Assembly (NCBI RefSeq): GCF_000429265.1
Contig: NZ_AUBN01000011.1
Location: 1-64,000 of the forward strand
Reading direction: 5' to 3'
Source of the DNA: Actinomyces gerencseriae DSM 6844
GTDB taxonomy: Bacteria; Actinomycetota; Actinomycetes; Actinomycetales; Actinomycetaceae
Length of the DNA stretch: 64,000 bases
The translations under genes and the position numbers were made by a program. This document shows, one piece after another, positions 17,285 through 30,044 of the stretch; positions within the stretch are counted from its first letter, which is position 1; every line of letters begins with the position of its first letter. Below the pieces are notes generated by a model. The model was not told the DNA's origin, did no database searches, and saw only the letters and a program-made list of their open reading frames with translations.

Positions 17285-18198
17285 TCAACCCCGCAGGGCC
17301 AGGGACGCCTGCGCGGCCGCCGTCCGCGCCGCTGCGCGCAGGGCGGCCGGATCGGGCCCGGCGTTGAGCACACCGCGAGAGGTCGAGGCCAGCACGTGGC
17401 GTCGCGCCGCTCCGAACACGGCCCTCAGCTCAGTCGCACCGGCGCCCTGAGCGCCCACGCCCGGCGCCAGCAGCGGTGCGTTGGCCCCGAGCAGATCGAT
17501 ATCGAGCTCGGTCACGGCCCCGCCGATCGTCGCTCCGACGACCAGGCCGACGTTGCCGAGCGCTCCGGCGGCGCGGGCGGCGGCATTCGAGCGGGTCGCT
17601 CCCTCCACGATGTCGGCCGCCACGGACCGCGACCGGAGACCCTCCCCCATCCGCGCGCGCTGAATGCCCGCCCCCTCCGGGTTCGAGGTGAGCGCCAGGA
17701 CGAACACGCCGCGTCCGGCGGCATCCGCCAGGTCCAGAGCCGGCTTCAGCGAACCGTATCCGAGATAGGGCGAGACCGTGATGGCATCCGCCGCCAGAGG
17801 GGCTTCGTCGAGAAGGTAGGCCTGGGCGTAGCCGCCCATCGTCGAGCCGATATCGCCGCGCTTGACGTCCAGGATGGACATGGTGCCGATATCGCGCAGT
17901 GCGGCGAGGACCTCCTCCAGGACGGTGACGCCGGCGCCGCCATGGCGTTCGAAGAAGGCCGACTGCGGCTTGACCGCGGCGACCCGCCCCCCGAGCGCGT
18001 CCACGGTGCGCAGGGCGAACTCCCTCAGGCCCTGCGGGGTGTCGGGCAGGCCCCAGGACTCCAGCAGCGTCCGGTGCGGGTCGATGCCCACGCACAGCGG
18101 GCCATGGGCGTCCATGGCCTCGGCCAGAGAGACCCCGAAGGGCGCAGCGCCCGGAACGTCCTCCACGTCCGGCCCTCCGGCGGGGGAATCCACGGCGC

Positions 18199-18202
<4 letters not shown>
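17285..18202 (-). CDS. pyrF: Orotidine-5'-phosphate decarboxylase, type 2
   Basis: A 305-residue enzyme that converts OMP to UMP, the last step of pyrimidine synthesis. The type 2 (mycobacterial-like) signature [14 protein letters not shown] is present, with LCVGIDPH near the start. The ATG overlaps the carB stop by 4 bp (ATGA) and gmk follows 15 bases after the stop, so it belongs to the pyr operon. Confidence 0.96.
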
Positions 18203-21534
<3,332 letters not shown>

Positions 21535-21535
21535 G

Positions 21536-22798
21536 TCAGCGCCCCTCCCTGGTCGTCCGGGGAGCGGCGCCGTCGTCGTGGTCATGATGGTCCGTCATGA
21601 GCCGCACGAAGCGGTCGAACAGGTGCTCCCCGTCATGGGGGCCCGCTGCCGCCTCGGGGTGGAACTGCACGGAGAAAGCCGGAAGGTCGAGGGCTCGCAG
21701 CCCCTCGACGACGTTGTCGTTGAGGCCGACGTGGGAGACCTCGATGCGTCCGTAGCGGCCGTTGCCGTAAGGCGCCGGACTCGGCCGTCCGATCGGGGCA
21801 TCGACCGCGAAACCGTGGTTGTGCGCGGTGATCTCGACATGCCCGGTGGCGCGGTCGAGGACGGGCTGGTTGACGCCGCGGTGGCCGTAGCCGAGCTTGT
21901 ACGTGCCGTAGCCCAGCGCCCGGCCGAGGATCTGGTTGCCCAGGCAGATTCCGAAGAAGGGGATGCGGGCATCTAGGACGCCGCGCAACAGCTCGACCTC
22001 GCTGCGCGCGGTACCGGGATCCCCCGGTCCGTTGGAGAAGAACACGCCGTCCGGATGGAGGGCGAGCACCTCCTCGAACGTGGTCGTCTGCGGCAGGACG
22101 TGAACGAGCGCTCCCCGCTCGGCCAGTTGCCACGGGCTGCGCGCCTTGATCCCAAGGTCGATGGCCGCCACCACGGCGACGGGCTCGGCGCCGGCGAAGG
22201 CCCCGGAGGGCTCGACGACGTAGTGCTCCCGGGTGCTGACCTCGGCGGCCAGGGCTCGACCGGCCATGGGAGGCGAGGCGCGCACGGCATCCAGGCAGAC
22301 GTCGATGGCGGCCCGTGAGGGCCCCGCGGCGTCAGCGGCGCCCGCGGGCAGGGCGTCCCCGGAGAAGATGCCCGCCCGCATGGCGCCGCGCTCACGCAGG
22401 TGCCGGGTCAGCGCCCGGGTATCGACCTCGCAGATGCCCACCACGTTCGCACGCGCCAGCTCATCCTCCAGCTCACGGCGAGAACGCCAGCTCGAGGCTC
22501 GGCGCGCGGGGTCGCGCACGACATAACCGGCGACCCAGATGCGCCCTGACTCGGAGTCCTCATCGTTGATGCCCGTGTTGCCGACGTGCGGCGCCGTCAT
22601 GACGACGATCTGACGGTGATAGGAGGGATCGGTGAGCGTCTCCTGATAGCCGGTCATGCCGGTGTTGAAGACGATCTCCCCGATCGTGCGCCCTGCGGCC
22701 CCGTAGGACCCGCCACGCAGGACGTACCCGTCCTCCAGGACCAGCAGGGCGGTCTCGCGAGCGCCGGGGCACGACGACGCGGACGTGGTGATGGGCAC
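21536..22798 (-). CDS. carA: Carbamoyl-phosphate synthase small subunit (glutamine amidotransferase)
   Basis: A 420-residue subunit that releases ammonia from glutamine for CarB. The class I amidotransferase triad region is visible: [17 protein letters not shown] with the nucleophile Cys, and [11 protein letters not shown] near the end. The start is GTG at 22798, one base after the pyrC stop (TGAGGTG), with GGGAG seven bases upstream. Homology begins about 12 residues after this start. Confidence 0.96.
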   Translation of the reverse strand: MPITTSASSCPGARETALLVLEDGYVLRGGSYGAAGRTIGEIVFNTGMTGYQETLTDPSYHRQIVVMTAPHVGNTGINDEDSESGRIWVAGYVVRDPARRASSWRSRRELEDELARANVVGICEVDTRALTRHLRERGAMRAGIFSGDALPAGAADAAGPSRAAIDVCLDAVRASPPMAGRALAAEVSTREHYVVEPSGAFAGAEPVAVVAAIDLGIKARSPWQLAERGALVHVLPQTTTFEEVLALHPDGVFFSNGPGDPGTARSEVELLRGVLDARIPFFGICLGNQILGRALGYGTYKLGYGHRGVNQPVLDRATGHVEITAHNHGFAVDAPIGRPSPAPYGNGRYGRIEVSHVGLNDNVVEGLRALDLPAFSVQFHPEAAAGPHDGEHLFDRFVRLMTDHHDHDDGAAPRTTREGR

Positions 22799-22799
22799 C

Positions 22800-24110
22800 T
22801 CAGGACTCCCGCGCCCGGACCGGGGCTCCGTCGAGCACGGTCGCACGCCCGTGCAGGAAGGTGGCCAGAACCCGACCGGGCAACTCCATGCCCGCGTACG
22901 GGGTGTTGACCGAATGCGTCCACTGCGTCCTGCCGTCGATGGTGCGCCGCGCCTCGGGATCGACCACCGCGACGTTCGCGGGCGCACCGACCCGAAGCTC
23001 CTGCCCCTGGTCCGTCAGCCGCCCGATCGCGGCCGGTGCGGTGGACATGACACGGGCCAGGTCGCGCCAGCTCATGCGCCCCGTGGCCACCATGGTCTCG
23101 ATGAGGACCGGCAGCGCCGTCTCCAGTCCCGTCATGCCGAAGGCGCCGGCCTGCCACTCGCAGTCCTTGTCCTCCAGGGGGTGGGGGGCGTGATCCGTGC
23201 CGACCACGTCGATGGTGCCGTCCGCCAGGGCCTCTCGCACCGCCTCGACGTCCTCGGCCGTGCGCAGCGGCGGATTGACCTTGTACAGGGGCGAGTAGGT
23301 GCGCGCCATCTGGTCGGTCAGCAGCAGGTGGTGCGGGGTGACCTCGGCTGTGACGTCGATGCCGCGGCCCTTGGCCCAGCGAATGATGTCGACGCTCCCG
23401 GCGGTGGAGAGGTGGCACACGTGAAGCCGACTGCCCACGTGCTGAGCGAGCAGGACGTCGCGGGCGATGATCGACTCCTCGGCCACCGCGGGCCAACCGC
23501 GCAGGCCCAGCTCGGCGGAGAGCGCGCCCTCGTGCATCTGGGAGCCCTCGGTCAGACGGGGGTCCTGAGCGTGCTGGGCCACGACGCCGTCGAAGGACTT
23601 GACGTACTCCAATGCGCGTCGCATGAGAACGGGGTCGGCCACGCACCTGCCGTCATCGGAGAAGACCCGGACGCGGGCGGCCGAGTGCGCCATGGCGCTC
23701 ATCTCGGACAGGTGCTCGCCCTCCAGGCCAGCGCTCACGGCTCCGACCGGGTGGACGTCGACCCAGCCGGCCTCACGGCCCAGGCGCAGCACCTGCTCGA
23801 CGACGCCGGCGTTGTCCTGAACGGGAGTGGTGTTGGCCATGGCGAAGACGGAGGTGTACCCGCCCACGGCCGCGGCGCGGGTCCCGGTGAAAACGGTCTC
23901 GGCGGACTCTCCGCCGGGCTCGCGCAGATGGGTGTGGATGTCCACCAGACCGGGCAGGACCACGAGTCCGTCGAAATCGTGGCGCACGGCATCGGAAGGG
24001 GCCTGCGCGACCGCGTCGGGCCCGATGGCGGCGATGAGGCCGTCGACCAGGAGGATGTCGGTGGAGTCCTCACCGTAGGGGCGGACACCGGTCAGAAGAT
24101 GGGGGGTCAC
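22800..24110 (-). CDS. pyrC: Dihydroorotase
   Basis: A 436-residue class I dihydroorotase, which closes carbamoyl aspartate to dihydroorotate. The metal motif is [13 protein letters not shown], with [10 protein letters not shown] and GTDHAPHP further on. The GTG start at 24110 overlaps the pyrB stop (GTGA). Despite its cyclic-amidohydrolase family, its place in the pyr operon leaves no doubt about its role. Confidence 0.97.
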   Translation of the reverse strand: MTPHLLTGVRPYGEDSTDILLVDGLIAAIGPDAVAQAPSDAVRHDFDGLVVLPGLVDIHTHLREPGGESAETVFTGTRAAAVGGYTSVFAMANTTPVQDNAGVVEQVLRLGREAGWVDVHPVGAVSAGLEGEHLSEMSAMAHSAARVRVFSDDGRCVADPVLMRRALEYVKSFDGVVAQHAQDPRLTEGSQMHEGALSAELGLRGWPAVAEESIIARDVLLAQHVGSRLHVCHLSTAGSVDIIRWAKGRGIDVTAEVTPHHLLLTDQMARTYSPLYKVNPPLRTAEDVEAVREALADGTIDVVGTDHAPHPLEDKDCEWQAGAFGMTGLETALPVLIETMVATGRMSWRDLARVMSTAPAAIGRLTDQGQELRVGAPANVAVVDPEARRTIDGRTQWTHSVNTPYAGMELPGRVLATFLHGRATVLDGAPVRARES

Positions 24111-25114
24111 AGCTGGTTCCCTTCGTCGGCGAGGAGGAGGTAGAGGGCGGCCATGCGCACGGACACGCCGTTGCCGACCTGCTCGATGACGCGCGAGCGG
24201 GGGTCGTCGGCGGCCTCCGCGGTGATCTCGAGGCCGCGGTTCATCGGGCCGGGGTGCATGACGATGGCGTGCTCCGGCATCGCCGCGCGCCGCGCGAGAT
24301 TCAGCCCGTAGGCCTGCGAGTACTCGGCGGGACTGGGGAAGAAGCCGCCGCCGGCGGCGCTCATGCGCTCGCGCTGGATGCGCAGCATCATGACGGCGTC
24401 GGGCTGAACGGAGTCCAGGGACTCGTCCAGGTCGAAGGACACGTCGCAGGTCCAGTCATCCATGCCGACGGGCACCAGGGTCGGCGGGGCGACGAGGGTG
24501 ACGCGGGCCCCCAGAGCGGTCAGCAGGTCGACATTGGATCGGGCCACCCGGGAATGGAGGATGTCACCGACGATGATGACCTTCGCCCCGGCGAGGTCCC
24601 TCCCCCGCGGCGCCGGAGAGCCGTCGGCATTATCAGTGCCGTCAGCGCCACCAGCGCCGTCGGGCGCGTACCAGCGGCGCAGCGTCATGGCGTCGAGGAG
24701 GGCCTGAGTGGGGTGCTGGTGGGTGCCGTCGCCCGCGTTGAGGACGGGGACGTCGATCCAGCCGGCGTGGGCGAGCAGGTGCGCCGCTCCGCAGGCGGAG
24801 TGGCGGACGACGACGGCGTCGGCGCCCATGGCCATGATGGTCTGAGCGGTGTCCTTGAGGGACTCGCCCTTGGACACGCTCGACCCCTTGGCCGAGAAGT
24901 TGATGACGTCGGCGCTCAGGCGCTTGGCGGCGGCCTCGAAGGACAGGCGGGTGCGGGTGGAGTCCTCGAAGAAGAGGTTGACCACGGTCTTGCCGCGCAG
25001 GGTGGGCAGTTTCTTGACGGCGTGGCGCTGGGTCGCGGCCATCGCCTCGGCGGTGTCGAGGATCATGACGGCCTCGTCGTGGGTCAGGTCCTTGGCGCTC
25101 AGCAGATGCTTCAC
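24107..25114 (-). CDS. pyrB: Aspartate carbamoyltransferase catalytic subunit
   Basis: A 335-residue enzyme joining carbamoyl phosphate and aspartate. The phosphate-binding [12 protein letters not shown] and the [10 protein letters not shown] motifs are present. After the latter comes a Gly/Ala/Asp-rich insertion of about 20 residues (around [12 protein letters not shown]) that ordinary bacterial ATCases lack and that looks like a surface loop. The ATG overlaps the pyrR stop by 4 bp. Confidence 0.97.
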   Translation of the reverse strand: MKHLLSAKDLTHDEAVMILDTAEAMAATQRHAVKKLPTLRGKTVVNLFFEDSTRTRLSFEAAAKRLSADVINFSAKGSSVSKGESLKDTAQTIMAMGADAVVVRHSACGAAHLLAHAGWIDVPVLNAGDGTHQHPTQALLDAMTLRRWYAPDGAGGADGTDNADGSPAPRGRDLAGAKVIIVGDILHSRVARSNVDLLTALGARVTLVAPPTLVPVGMDDWTCDVSFDLDESLDSVQPDAVMMLRIQRERMSAAGGGFFPSPAEYSQAYGLNLARRAAMPEHAIVMHPGPMNRGLEITAEAADDPRSRVIEQVGNGVSVRMAALYLLLADEGNQL

Positions 25115-25722
25115 CGGGCGACCTCCTCGGACGAGGCGAGGTCCTGGATGGTGACGGCGTCCTCGGCCGCGCCGAGCTCGGTGAGCGAGACGACGACCTT
25201 CTCGGTGCGGGAGGTCGGCAGGTTCTTGCCGACGTAGTCGGCGCGGATCGGCAGCTCGCGGTGGCCACGATCGACCAGCACGGCGAGTTGGACGGCCCGC
25301 GCGCGTCCGATGGAGCCCAGGGCATCGAGGGCCGCGCGAATGGTGCGCCCGGAGTACAGGACGTCATCGACCAGGACGACCGTGCGCCCCTCCAGTGCGC
25401 CGCCGGGGATGCGAGTGGGCTGCGGGACACGAATCGGATGGCGGCCCAGGTCGTCGCGGAACATGGTGATGTCCAGAGTCCCGACCGGTACGGAGGTTGT
25501 GATCGGCTGTGCCCCGGTCAGGGCGGCGTCCTCCGTCAGGGCAACGCTCAGCGCCTCGCCGAGGCGGTGGGCCAGTGGCGCTCCCCCGGAGGGGATGCCG
25601 AGGAGGATGACGTCATCGACACCGCGGTTGCGCTCGACGATCTCGTGGGCGATGCGGACGAGGGAGCGCTTGATCTCGGCCGCGCCGAGAATCTGCTTCC
25701 CCATGGATTTCTTTTCGGCCAC
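25111..25722 (-). CDS. pyrR: PyrR, pyrimidine operon regulator / uracil phosphoribosyltransferase
   Basis: A 203-residue RNA-binding regulator with a PRPP-binding motif [13 protein letters not shown]. With UMP bound, PyrR binds a hairpin in pyr mRNA. The start is GTG at 25722, with AAGGAGG ten bases upstream; the ATG at 25704 is less well placed. It is the first gene of pyrR-pyrB-pyrC-carA-carB-pyrF-gmk; pyrD is not in the window. Its own ribosome binding site lies in a PyrR-type hairpin (see the next entry), so it should repress itself and the operon. Confidence 0.96.
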   Translation of the reverse strand: MAEKKSMGKQILGAAEIKRSLVRIAHEIVERNRGVDDVILLGIPSGGAPLAHRLGEALSVALTEDAALTGAQPITTSVPVGTLDITMFRDDLGRHPIRVPQPTRIPGGALEGRTVVLVDDVLYSGRTIRAALDALGSIGRARAVQLAVLVDRGHRELPIRADYVGKNLPTSRTEKVVVSLTELGAAEDAVTIQDLASSEEVAR

Positions 25723-25732
25723 AGTAAGTGGA

Positions 25733-25766
25733 CCTCCTTCTCCGCCTCACTGGACGGGCTTCAAGG
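25733..25766 (-). promoter_or_regulatory. PyrR-binding hairpin overlapping the pyrR ribosome binding site
   Basis: On the minus strand the leader reads CCTT-GAA-GCC, then CGTCCAGTGA, then GGC-GGAG-AAGG. The core GUCCAGUGAGGC plus GGAGAAGG is nearly the Bacillus PyrR-binding loop sequence (GUCCAGAGAGGC, UGAGAAGG). The AAGG that closes the stem (25736-25739) is part of the AAGGAGG ribosome binding site. Binding of PyrR-UMP would thus hide the site and block translation, as described for mycobacterial pyrR leaders. Sequence match is direct; the mechanism is inference from the family. Confidence 0.75.
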
Positions 25767-25881
25767 ATGCCTGGCGCGGCCGATGGTAGCGCTCCCGGCC
25801 CCACCGCGCTTCATGCACCCGGACCCTCGAGACGAACCGGGACGAACCTCACACGCCCCGCGCGCACCCTCCGTGCCGCGC

Positions 25882-26682
25882 TCAGGCGTAGGGAACCTGC
25901 TCCTCGATCGAGGTCCCCAGACCGCGAATCTTGATGATAAGAGCGATGTGCGCGATGAGGAGCGCGATCCCGATGACGGCCGCCACGACCAGCAGGACGT
26001 CCCCGTCGGAGGAGCTGGCGTTGTCCACATAGTACGCGAAGGCGAAGAAGAGGATGACGAAAGGCAGGCCCTGCAGAACGGAGACGCCGAGAGCACCGCC
26101 CATGATGCCCCCGGCACCGGCCCATCGCACCGGTTGCGGCCGCGCCCCGCCGCCGCTCGCCCTCACGCATGCGGCCAGAGACAGTCCGAAAGACGTGGCC
26201 CAGGCCGCTCCGACCAGTACGGGCATGACGAAAATGCCAAGAACGACTATCAATCCGCCGGTGACGGCGGCTCCGGTCGTCCAGGAGTCCGCGGTACCGA
26301 CCATGACGACGAGGATCACCGAGTAGAGAACCTGGATCGCGACGGACACCGCCCCGGTGATCACGGCGCCCAGGCCCAGCCCGCGGGTGGTCCGCCGGCT
26401 CTTCTCCGCAACCTCCTCGGGGTTAGGCGGCGGGACGACGAACACGGGCGCGGGCATGGGCATCGGCATGGGAGCGGGCATGGCCATGGGCACGGCCTGG
26501 TTGCTCGGCGCCCCGTTGGGGGCGTAGGCCTGTCCCCCCGCGTATGGCGCTCCGCCAGGACCGTAGGTCGGGCCTCCAGCACCGTGCGGCGCCTCATAGG
26601 AGCCTCCGGGTGCGGACGGATAAGGGCCGGCATCGTACGGCGATGGGTACTGCCCCATGATCGAATCCTTCGAGTGCTTCAT
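25882..26682 (-). CDS. Membrane protein with Pro/Gly/Met-rich N-terminus, function unknown
   Basis: A 266-residue protein I cannot assign. Residues 1-85 are rich in Gly, Pro, Tyr and Ala and end in a Met-Pro repeat (AMPAPMPMPMPAP), probably cytoplasmic and disordered. After it come about five hydrophobic segments: near residues 100-125, 137-170, 190-215 and 230-250. This layout (low-complexity tail, then several membrane helices) is common among actinobacterial proteins of unknown function. It is placed between nusB and pyrR, where the conserved block usually has nothing, so it is an accessory insertion. The ATG at 26682 was chosen as the only good start. Confidence 0.7.
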   Translation of the reverse strand: MKHSKDSIMGQYPSPYDAGPYPSAPGGSYEAPHGAGGPTYGPGGAPYAGGQAYAPNGAPSNQAVPMAMPAPMPMPMPAPVFVVPPPNPEEVAEKSRRTTRGLGLGAVITGAVSVAIQVLYSVILVVMVGTADSWTTGAAVTGGLIVVLGIFVMPVLVGAAWATSFGLSLAACVRASGGGARPQPVRWAGAGGIMGGALGVSVLQGLPFVILFFAFAYYVDNASSSDGDVLLVVAAVIGIALLIAHIALIIKIRGLGTSIEEQVPYA

Positions 26683-26987
26683 GGCGGCACAGCCTCACTG
26701 TGGACATCCGCCTGCGAACTAGTGGGTGCTCTCGCGTCCTCGCGCCGAGTGATTCGGCGCCGTGGGAGAATTCAGGGAGGGGCCGCGCCCGTGGTGACCG
26801 CCGGCGGTTGCGACGCCTGAGAACGACCGCCTCGGAGGCGACGGCACGGGAGCAGCGGGAGCATAGACACAGCCTAGACGCTGATCCAGGAGTGTCGATG
26901 GGGAGCGCTCATCGGCACCGGCCGAGTCGGTGACCGACATGACCGGTCACGACCCGGCTCAGGTCGTCGAACGGTCATCGGAGGGCA
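26683..26987. other. Intergenic region of 305 bases, one hairpin
   Basis: No coding region is convincing here. Apart from the hairpin at 26926-26953 I see nothing that stands out. Confidence 0.5.
26926..26953 (-). terminator. Hairpin after the NAD(P)-binding protein gene
   Basis: GTGACCG (26930-26936) pairs with CGGTCAC (26944-26950), extended by GTC/GAC across a one-base bulge. It lies 35-62 bases downstream of the minus-strand stop at 26988. Confidence 0.5.
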
Positions 26988-27851
26988 TCAGCGCTCACCG
27001 GCGAGAAGCTCCGCGAGGCCGAGCGGGCGGCGTCCGGTGAGTCGTTCGACGTCATCCGTCACTCGGTCGAGGGAGCCCGAGGCGATGGCGGTGTAGGTGG
27101 ACACCCAGGCATCGATCTCCCATTCGGGGGCGTCGTAGACCGAGCGGGAGGCGTAGGCCTCCTCGAGGGTCTGGTCGCGGTAGACGGTGGATCGGCCGGT
27201 GGTCTCGGTGATGATGGCAGCGGCCTCGGCGAGTGTGAGGGCCTCCGGACCGGTGAGCTCGTAGACGGCGGCGGCGTGCTCGCGACGGCCGGTGAGGAGG
27301 TCTCGGATGACAGCGGCGGCGCTGCGGGCGACATCGGCCCGAGCGACTGCACCGACGCGCCCCGTCCCGGCGGGACCCGCGATGACGCCCTCGACGGCCA
27401 GATCGGGGAGGAAGTCGGCGTAGAAGGAGTCGCGCAGGAAGGTGAAGCCCATTCCCGAGGCGCGCAGATGCTCCTCGGTGGCCCAGTGGGTTCGCGCCAG
27501 GGTGAAGGCGGCGTCCTCCGCCGCGCCGAGGAAGCTCGTGTAGACGACGTGACGCACCCCGGCCGCCGCGGCGGCGTCGATGAAGGTCCTGTGCTGAGCG
27601 AGCCGGTCGGCGGACTCGGAAGCGGAGACCATGAGAAGGACATCGATGCCCGCCAGAGCGGCGGTGGCGGCCCTGCGGTCCCCGTAGCCGGCGACGGCGA
27701 CGTCATCGGCCCAATGGGACGCGCGGGTGGGATCGCGCACGAGCAGGCGGGGACGAACGCCGTCGCCATGGAGGAGGCGGGCGACTGCTCCCCCGATCCT
27801 GCCGGTGGCACCGGTGACGGCGACGGTGGTGGGGGTGCTCGCAGTGGTCAT
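26988..27851 (-). CDS. NAD(P)-binding NmrA/QOR2-like Rossmann protein
   Basis: A 287-residue atypical short-chain dehydrogenase-like protein. The nucleotide loop TGATGRIGG sits at the N-terminus, then RLLVRDP and an HVVYTSFLGA stretch. There is no clear catalytic Tyr-x-x-x-Lys, as in NmrA and QOR2-type quinone oxidoreductases, which either sense the NAD(P) redox state or reduce quinones. It stands between nusB and the membrane protein gene, on the same strand, without evident relation to either. The ATG at 27851 is the one next to the nucleotide loop. Exact activity unknown. Confidence 0.85.
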   Translation of the reverse strand: MTTASTPTTVAVTGATGRIGGAVARLLHGDGVRPRLLVRDPTRASHWADDVAVAGYGDRRAATAALAGIDVLLMVSASESADRLAQHRTFIDAAAAAGVRHVVYTSFLGAAEDAAFTLARTHWATEEHLRASGMGFTFLRDSFYADFLPDLAVEGVIAGPAGTGRVGAVARADVARSAAAVIRDLLTGRREHAAAVYELTGPEALTLAEAAAIITETTGRSTVYRDQTLEEAYASRSVYDAPEWEIDAWVSTYTAIASGSLDRVTDDVERLTGRRPLGLAELLAGER

Positions 27852-27920
27852 GGCCCTTGCATACACGACTCGGCCCGCCAGGGGTAGGGCCTCATCGGAC
27901 GGTGCGGTCGGCGCGACGGC

Positions 27921-28574
27921 TCAGCGCAGGGTGTCGGCGAGGTCGCCGATGCGACCGAGCAGACCATTCAAGAAGCGCGGGGAGTCGTCGGTGGAGAGCA
28001 TGCGGCTGAGCGTCACGGCCTCATCGACGGCGATGGGGGCGTCGACGTCGTCGTTCCACACGATCTCCCATGTCGCGATCCGCGCAATCGCACGATCGAC
28101 CGCCGGCATGCGAGCGAGCGTCCATCCCTGGGAGTAGGTCTCGATGATCTCGTCGACCTCCGCCAGGTGATCCGCCACTCCGGAGAGAATCTCGCGGGTG
28201 TAGGCGGGGGCCTCGGTGTGGTTGGCGGAGTGCACGGCGCGCTCGGAGGCGAACTCGCGCAGACGCTCCGCGGCCCCGCCCGAGCCCGGGGCCCCGTCCC
28301 ACCCATGCCCCCGATCGTGACCGTGTTCGTCACCACGCTCGCGATCACGACTCGCGTCGTCCGCCTCGCCGTCACCCTCGTCATCCCCACCGGTGGCCCG
28401 CAGCAGGCCGCGTTGGTCGCCCTCGAAGAGGATCTCGACGGCGCGACGGCGCGCCTTGGTCCGAGCGGTGACGGCGTGCCTGCTCGTGCTCTTCGAGGCG
28501 GGGCCCTCATCACCCGTCCCACCGGCGTCATCCCGCTCGACGTCGCCGGTATCATCGGGCATCGTGTGGACCAT
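27921..28574 (-). CDS. nusB: Transcription antitermination protein NusB with a long acidic/His insertion
   Basis: A 217-residue NusB, longer than the usual 140-160. NusB with NusE (S10) binds boxA RNA in rRNA antitermination. The start of the fold (TARTKARRRAVEILFEGDQRGLL) and the end (TYSQGWTLARMPAVDRAIARIATWEI, AVTLSRMLSTDDSPRFLNGLLGRI) are normal. Between them, residues about 62-105, is an insertion of Asp, Glu, Arg, His and Gly (with DEHGHDRGHGWDG). A disordered N-terminal extension of about 30 residues is also present. The start may be 28574 or 28562; neither has a clear ribosome binding site, but efp ends seven bases upstream. Confidence 0.93.
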   Translation of the reverse strand: MVHTMPDDTGDVERDDAGGTGDEGPASKSTSRHAVTARTKARRRAVEILFEGDQRGLLRATGGDDEGDGEADDASRDRERGDEHGHDRGHGWDGAPGSGGAAERLREFASERAVHSANHTEAPAYTREILSGVADHLAEVDEIIETYSQGWTLARMPAVDRAIARIATWEIVWNDDVDAPIAVDEAVTLSRMLSTDDSPRFLNGLLGRIGDLADTLR

Positions 28575-28580
28575 CGGCGG

Positions 28581-29144
28581 TCAGTCGGTGACGCGATTGA
28601 TGTAGGAGCGGGCTCGAGTGTCCACCTTCACCCTGTCTCCGGTGTTGAGGAACAGCGGGACCTGGATCTCGGCGCCGGTCTCCAGCGTGGCCGGCTTGGT
28701 CCCGGCCGAGGAGCGGTCGCCCTGCAGGCCCGGCTCGGTGTGGGAGATCGTCAGGACGACGGCGGGGGGCAGCTCCACGAACAGGACGTCGTTGTCGTGG
28801 AAGGCGACGATGACGTCCTGGCCCTCGAGCATGAGGTCGGCGGCATCGCCGACCGTCTCGGCCGTCACGTAGGTCTGCTCGTAGCTCTTGACGTCCATGA
28901 AGACGAAGCCGTCGCCGTCCCGGTAGGAGTACTGCATGTCGCGGCGGTCGACGGTCGCGGTCTCGACCTTGAGACCGGCGTTGAAGGTCTTGTCGACGGT
29001 CTTACCGGACAGGACGTTCTTGATCTTGGTGCGCACGAAGGCGGGGCCCTTGCCCGGCTTGACGTGCTGGAACTCGACCACCTGCCACAGCTGGCCCTCG
29101 AGATTGAGCACCAGGCCGTTCTTCAGGTCGTTCGTCGTTGCCAC
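28581..29144 (-). CDS. efp: Elongation factor P
   Basis: A 187-residue EF-P, which helps ribosomes through proline stretches. The modification-loop segment [13 protein letters not shown] and the C-terminal [16 protein letters not shown] are typical. The start is GTG at 29144 ([14 protein letters not shown]), giving the normal length and having GAGGAA seven bases upstream. It is followed by nusB, the standard actinobacterial order, but is cut off from the aro genes by the island at 29241-35166. Confidence 0.97.
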   Translation of the reverse strand: MATTNDLKNGLVLNLEGQLWQVVEFQHVKPGKGPAFVRTKIKNVLSGKTVDKTFNAGLKVETATVDRRDMQYSYRDGDGFVFMDVKSYEQTYVTAETVGDAADLMLEGQDVIVAFHDNDVLFVELPPAVVLTISHTEPGLQGDRSSAGTKPATLETGAEIQVPLFLNTGDRVKVDTRARSYINRVTD

Positions 29145-29240
29145 GAGTGGATTCCTCACTGTCGGGGACGTGCATGAAGCGCATTGGAACGCCGCGAGTC
29201 TACCGCGGTCGCGCCCCGCTCCTCCGGCGCTCCCCTGCGA

Positions 29241-29275
29241 GGCCGGTCACGACGCTCCGTGCGTCGTGACCGGCC
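29241..29275 (-). terminator. Strong 14-bp hairpin between the PaiB-like gene and efp
   Basis: GGCCGGTCACGACG (29241-29254) and CGTCGTGACCGGCC (29262-29275) are perfectly complementary around a 7-base loop. It lies 37 bases after the stop of the PaiB-like gene and before efp, so it would end transcription of the arc island and insulate efp. Confidence 0.7.
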
Positions 29276-29311
29276 GGCGCTGGTGGGCATCAGCGGGTGG
29301 GAGCAGCGGAG

Positions 29312-29989
29312 TCAGTGGAAGTCGCGCACCTCCTCGTGAAGGGCTCTCGCTCCGCGCAGACGGGCCAGTACGGCGAAGCGCTCCTCCGCGTAGGGAAGGG
29401 AGACCGTTCGGAGGAACTCGGCCATCCGGGTCTCCCCCCGTTTCTCGAGCTCGTCGGCAAGGCCGCGGATGTCGTCGGGGTGGCGGTTCTGACTCATCTT
29501 GGCCTTCCCCCTCACCTCGGCCGCGCTCACCTCGACGGCGACGATGGCCCGTGCCATACGGCGGAGCTTGTCCTGACCGACCGGGGTCAGCACGTCGTCG
29601 GCCTCCATCATGTCGGTGAGTCGAGTGGCCGCGATCAAGGCCGCCTCGGGACCGGGATCGATGCGCACCTCGCCGCGCACGTGGATCGTGATGTAGTCCC
29701 ATGTGGGGACATTGGCCTTCACCTCATTGGTGACGTACCAGTGCGGAGAGATATAGGCGTCGACGTCGTCCAGGATGACGAGCCCCGGTCCGCGGACGGG
29801 CTCGACGACCTGGGGATTGTTCTTGACCAGATGAGTGACCAGGGCGTTCCTCTCCTCGTCGAAGTAGAAGGGAACCATGGTGGCCTCGGGACCGGTATCG
29901 TGGACGGTCACGAGATTACCGGCGCCGGGACGGCTCAGGAGGGCGCGCGCGTAGTCCTCAGGCAGCTGGAAGTGTCGTGGGACATACAT
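29312..29989 (-). CDS. PaiB-like FMN-binding negative transcriptional regulator
   Basis: A 225-residue protein of the PaiB family (flavin-reductase-like split barrel). It opens with MYVPRHFQLPE and contains NPQV, PGLVILDDVDAYISPHWY and VPTWDYITIHVRGEV, all typical. The Bacillus member was described as a repressor of sporulation and protease genes; others may simply bind FMN. It is last in the minus-strand series arcB-arcC-YfcC-luxR-paiB, 55 bases after the LuxR gene. A role in the arginine/citrulline module is only suggested by position. Confidence 0.85.
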   Translation of the reverse strand: MYVPRHFQLPEDYARALLSRPGAGNLVTVHDTGPEATMVPFYFDEERNALVTHLVKNNPQVVEPVRGPGLVILDDVDAYISPHWYVTNEVKANVPTWDYITIHVRGEVRIDPGPEAALIAATRLTDMMEADDVLTPVGQDKLRRMARAIVAVEVSAAEVRGKAKMSQNRHPDDIRGLADELEKRGETRMAEFLRTVSLPYAEERFAVLARLRGARALHEEVRDFH

Positions 29990-30044
29990 GAGACGAGCCT
30001 AGTCCCGCACGTCGATCGCGGGCACCCCCCGACGTCACCGCCGG

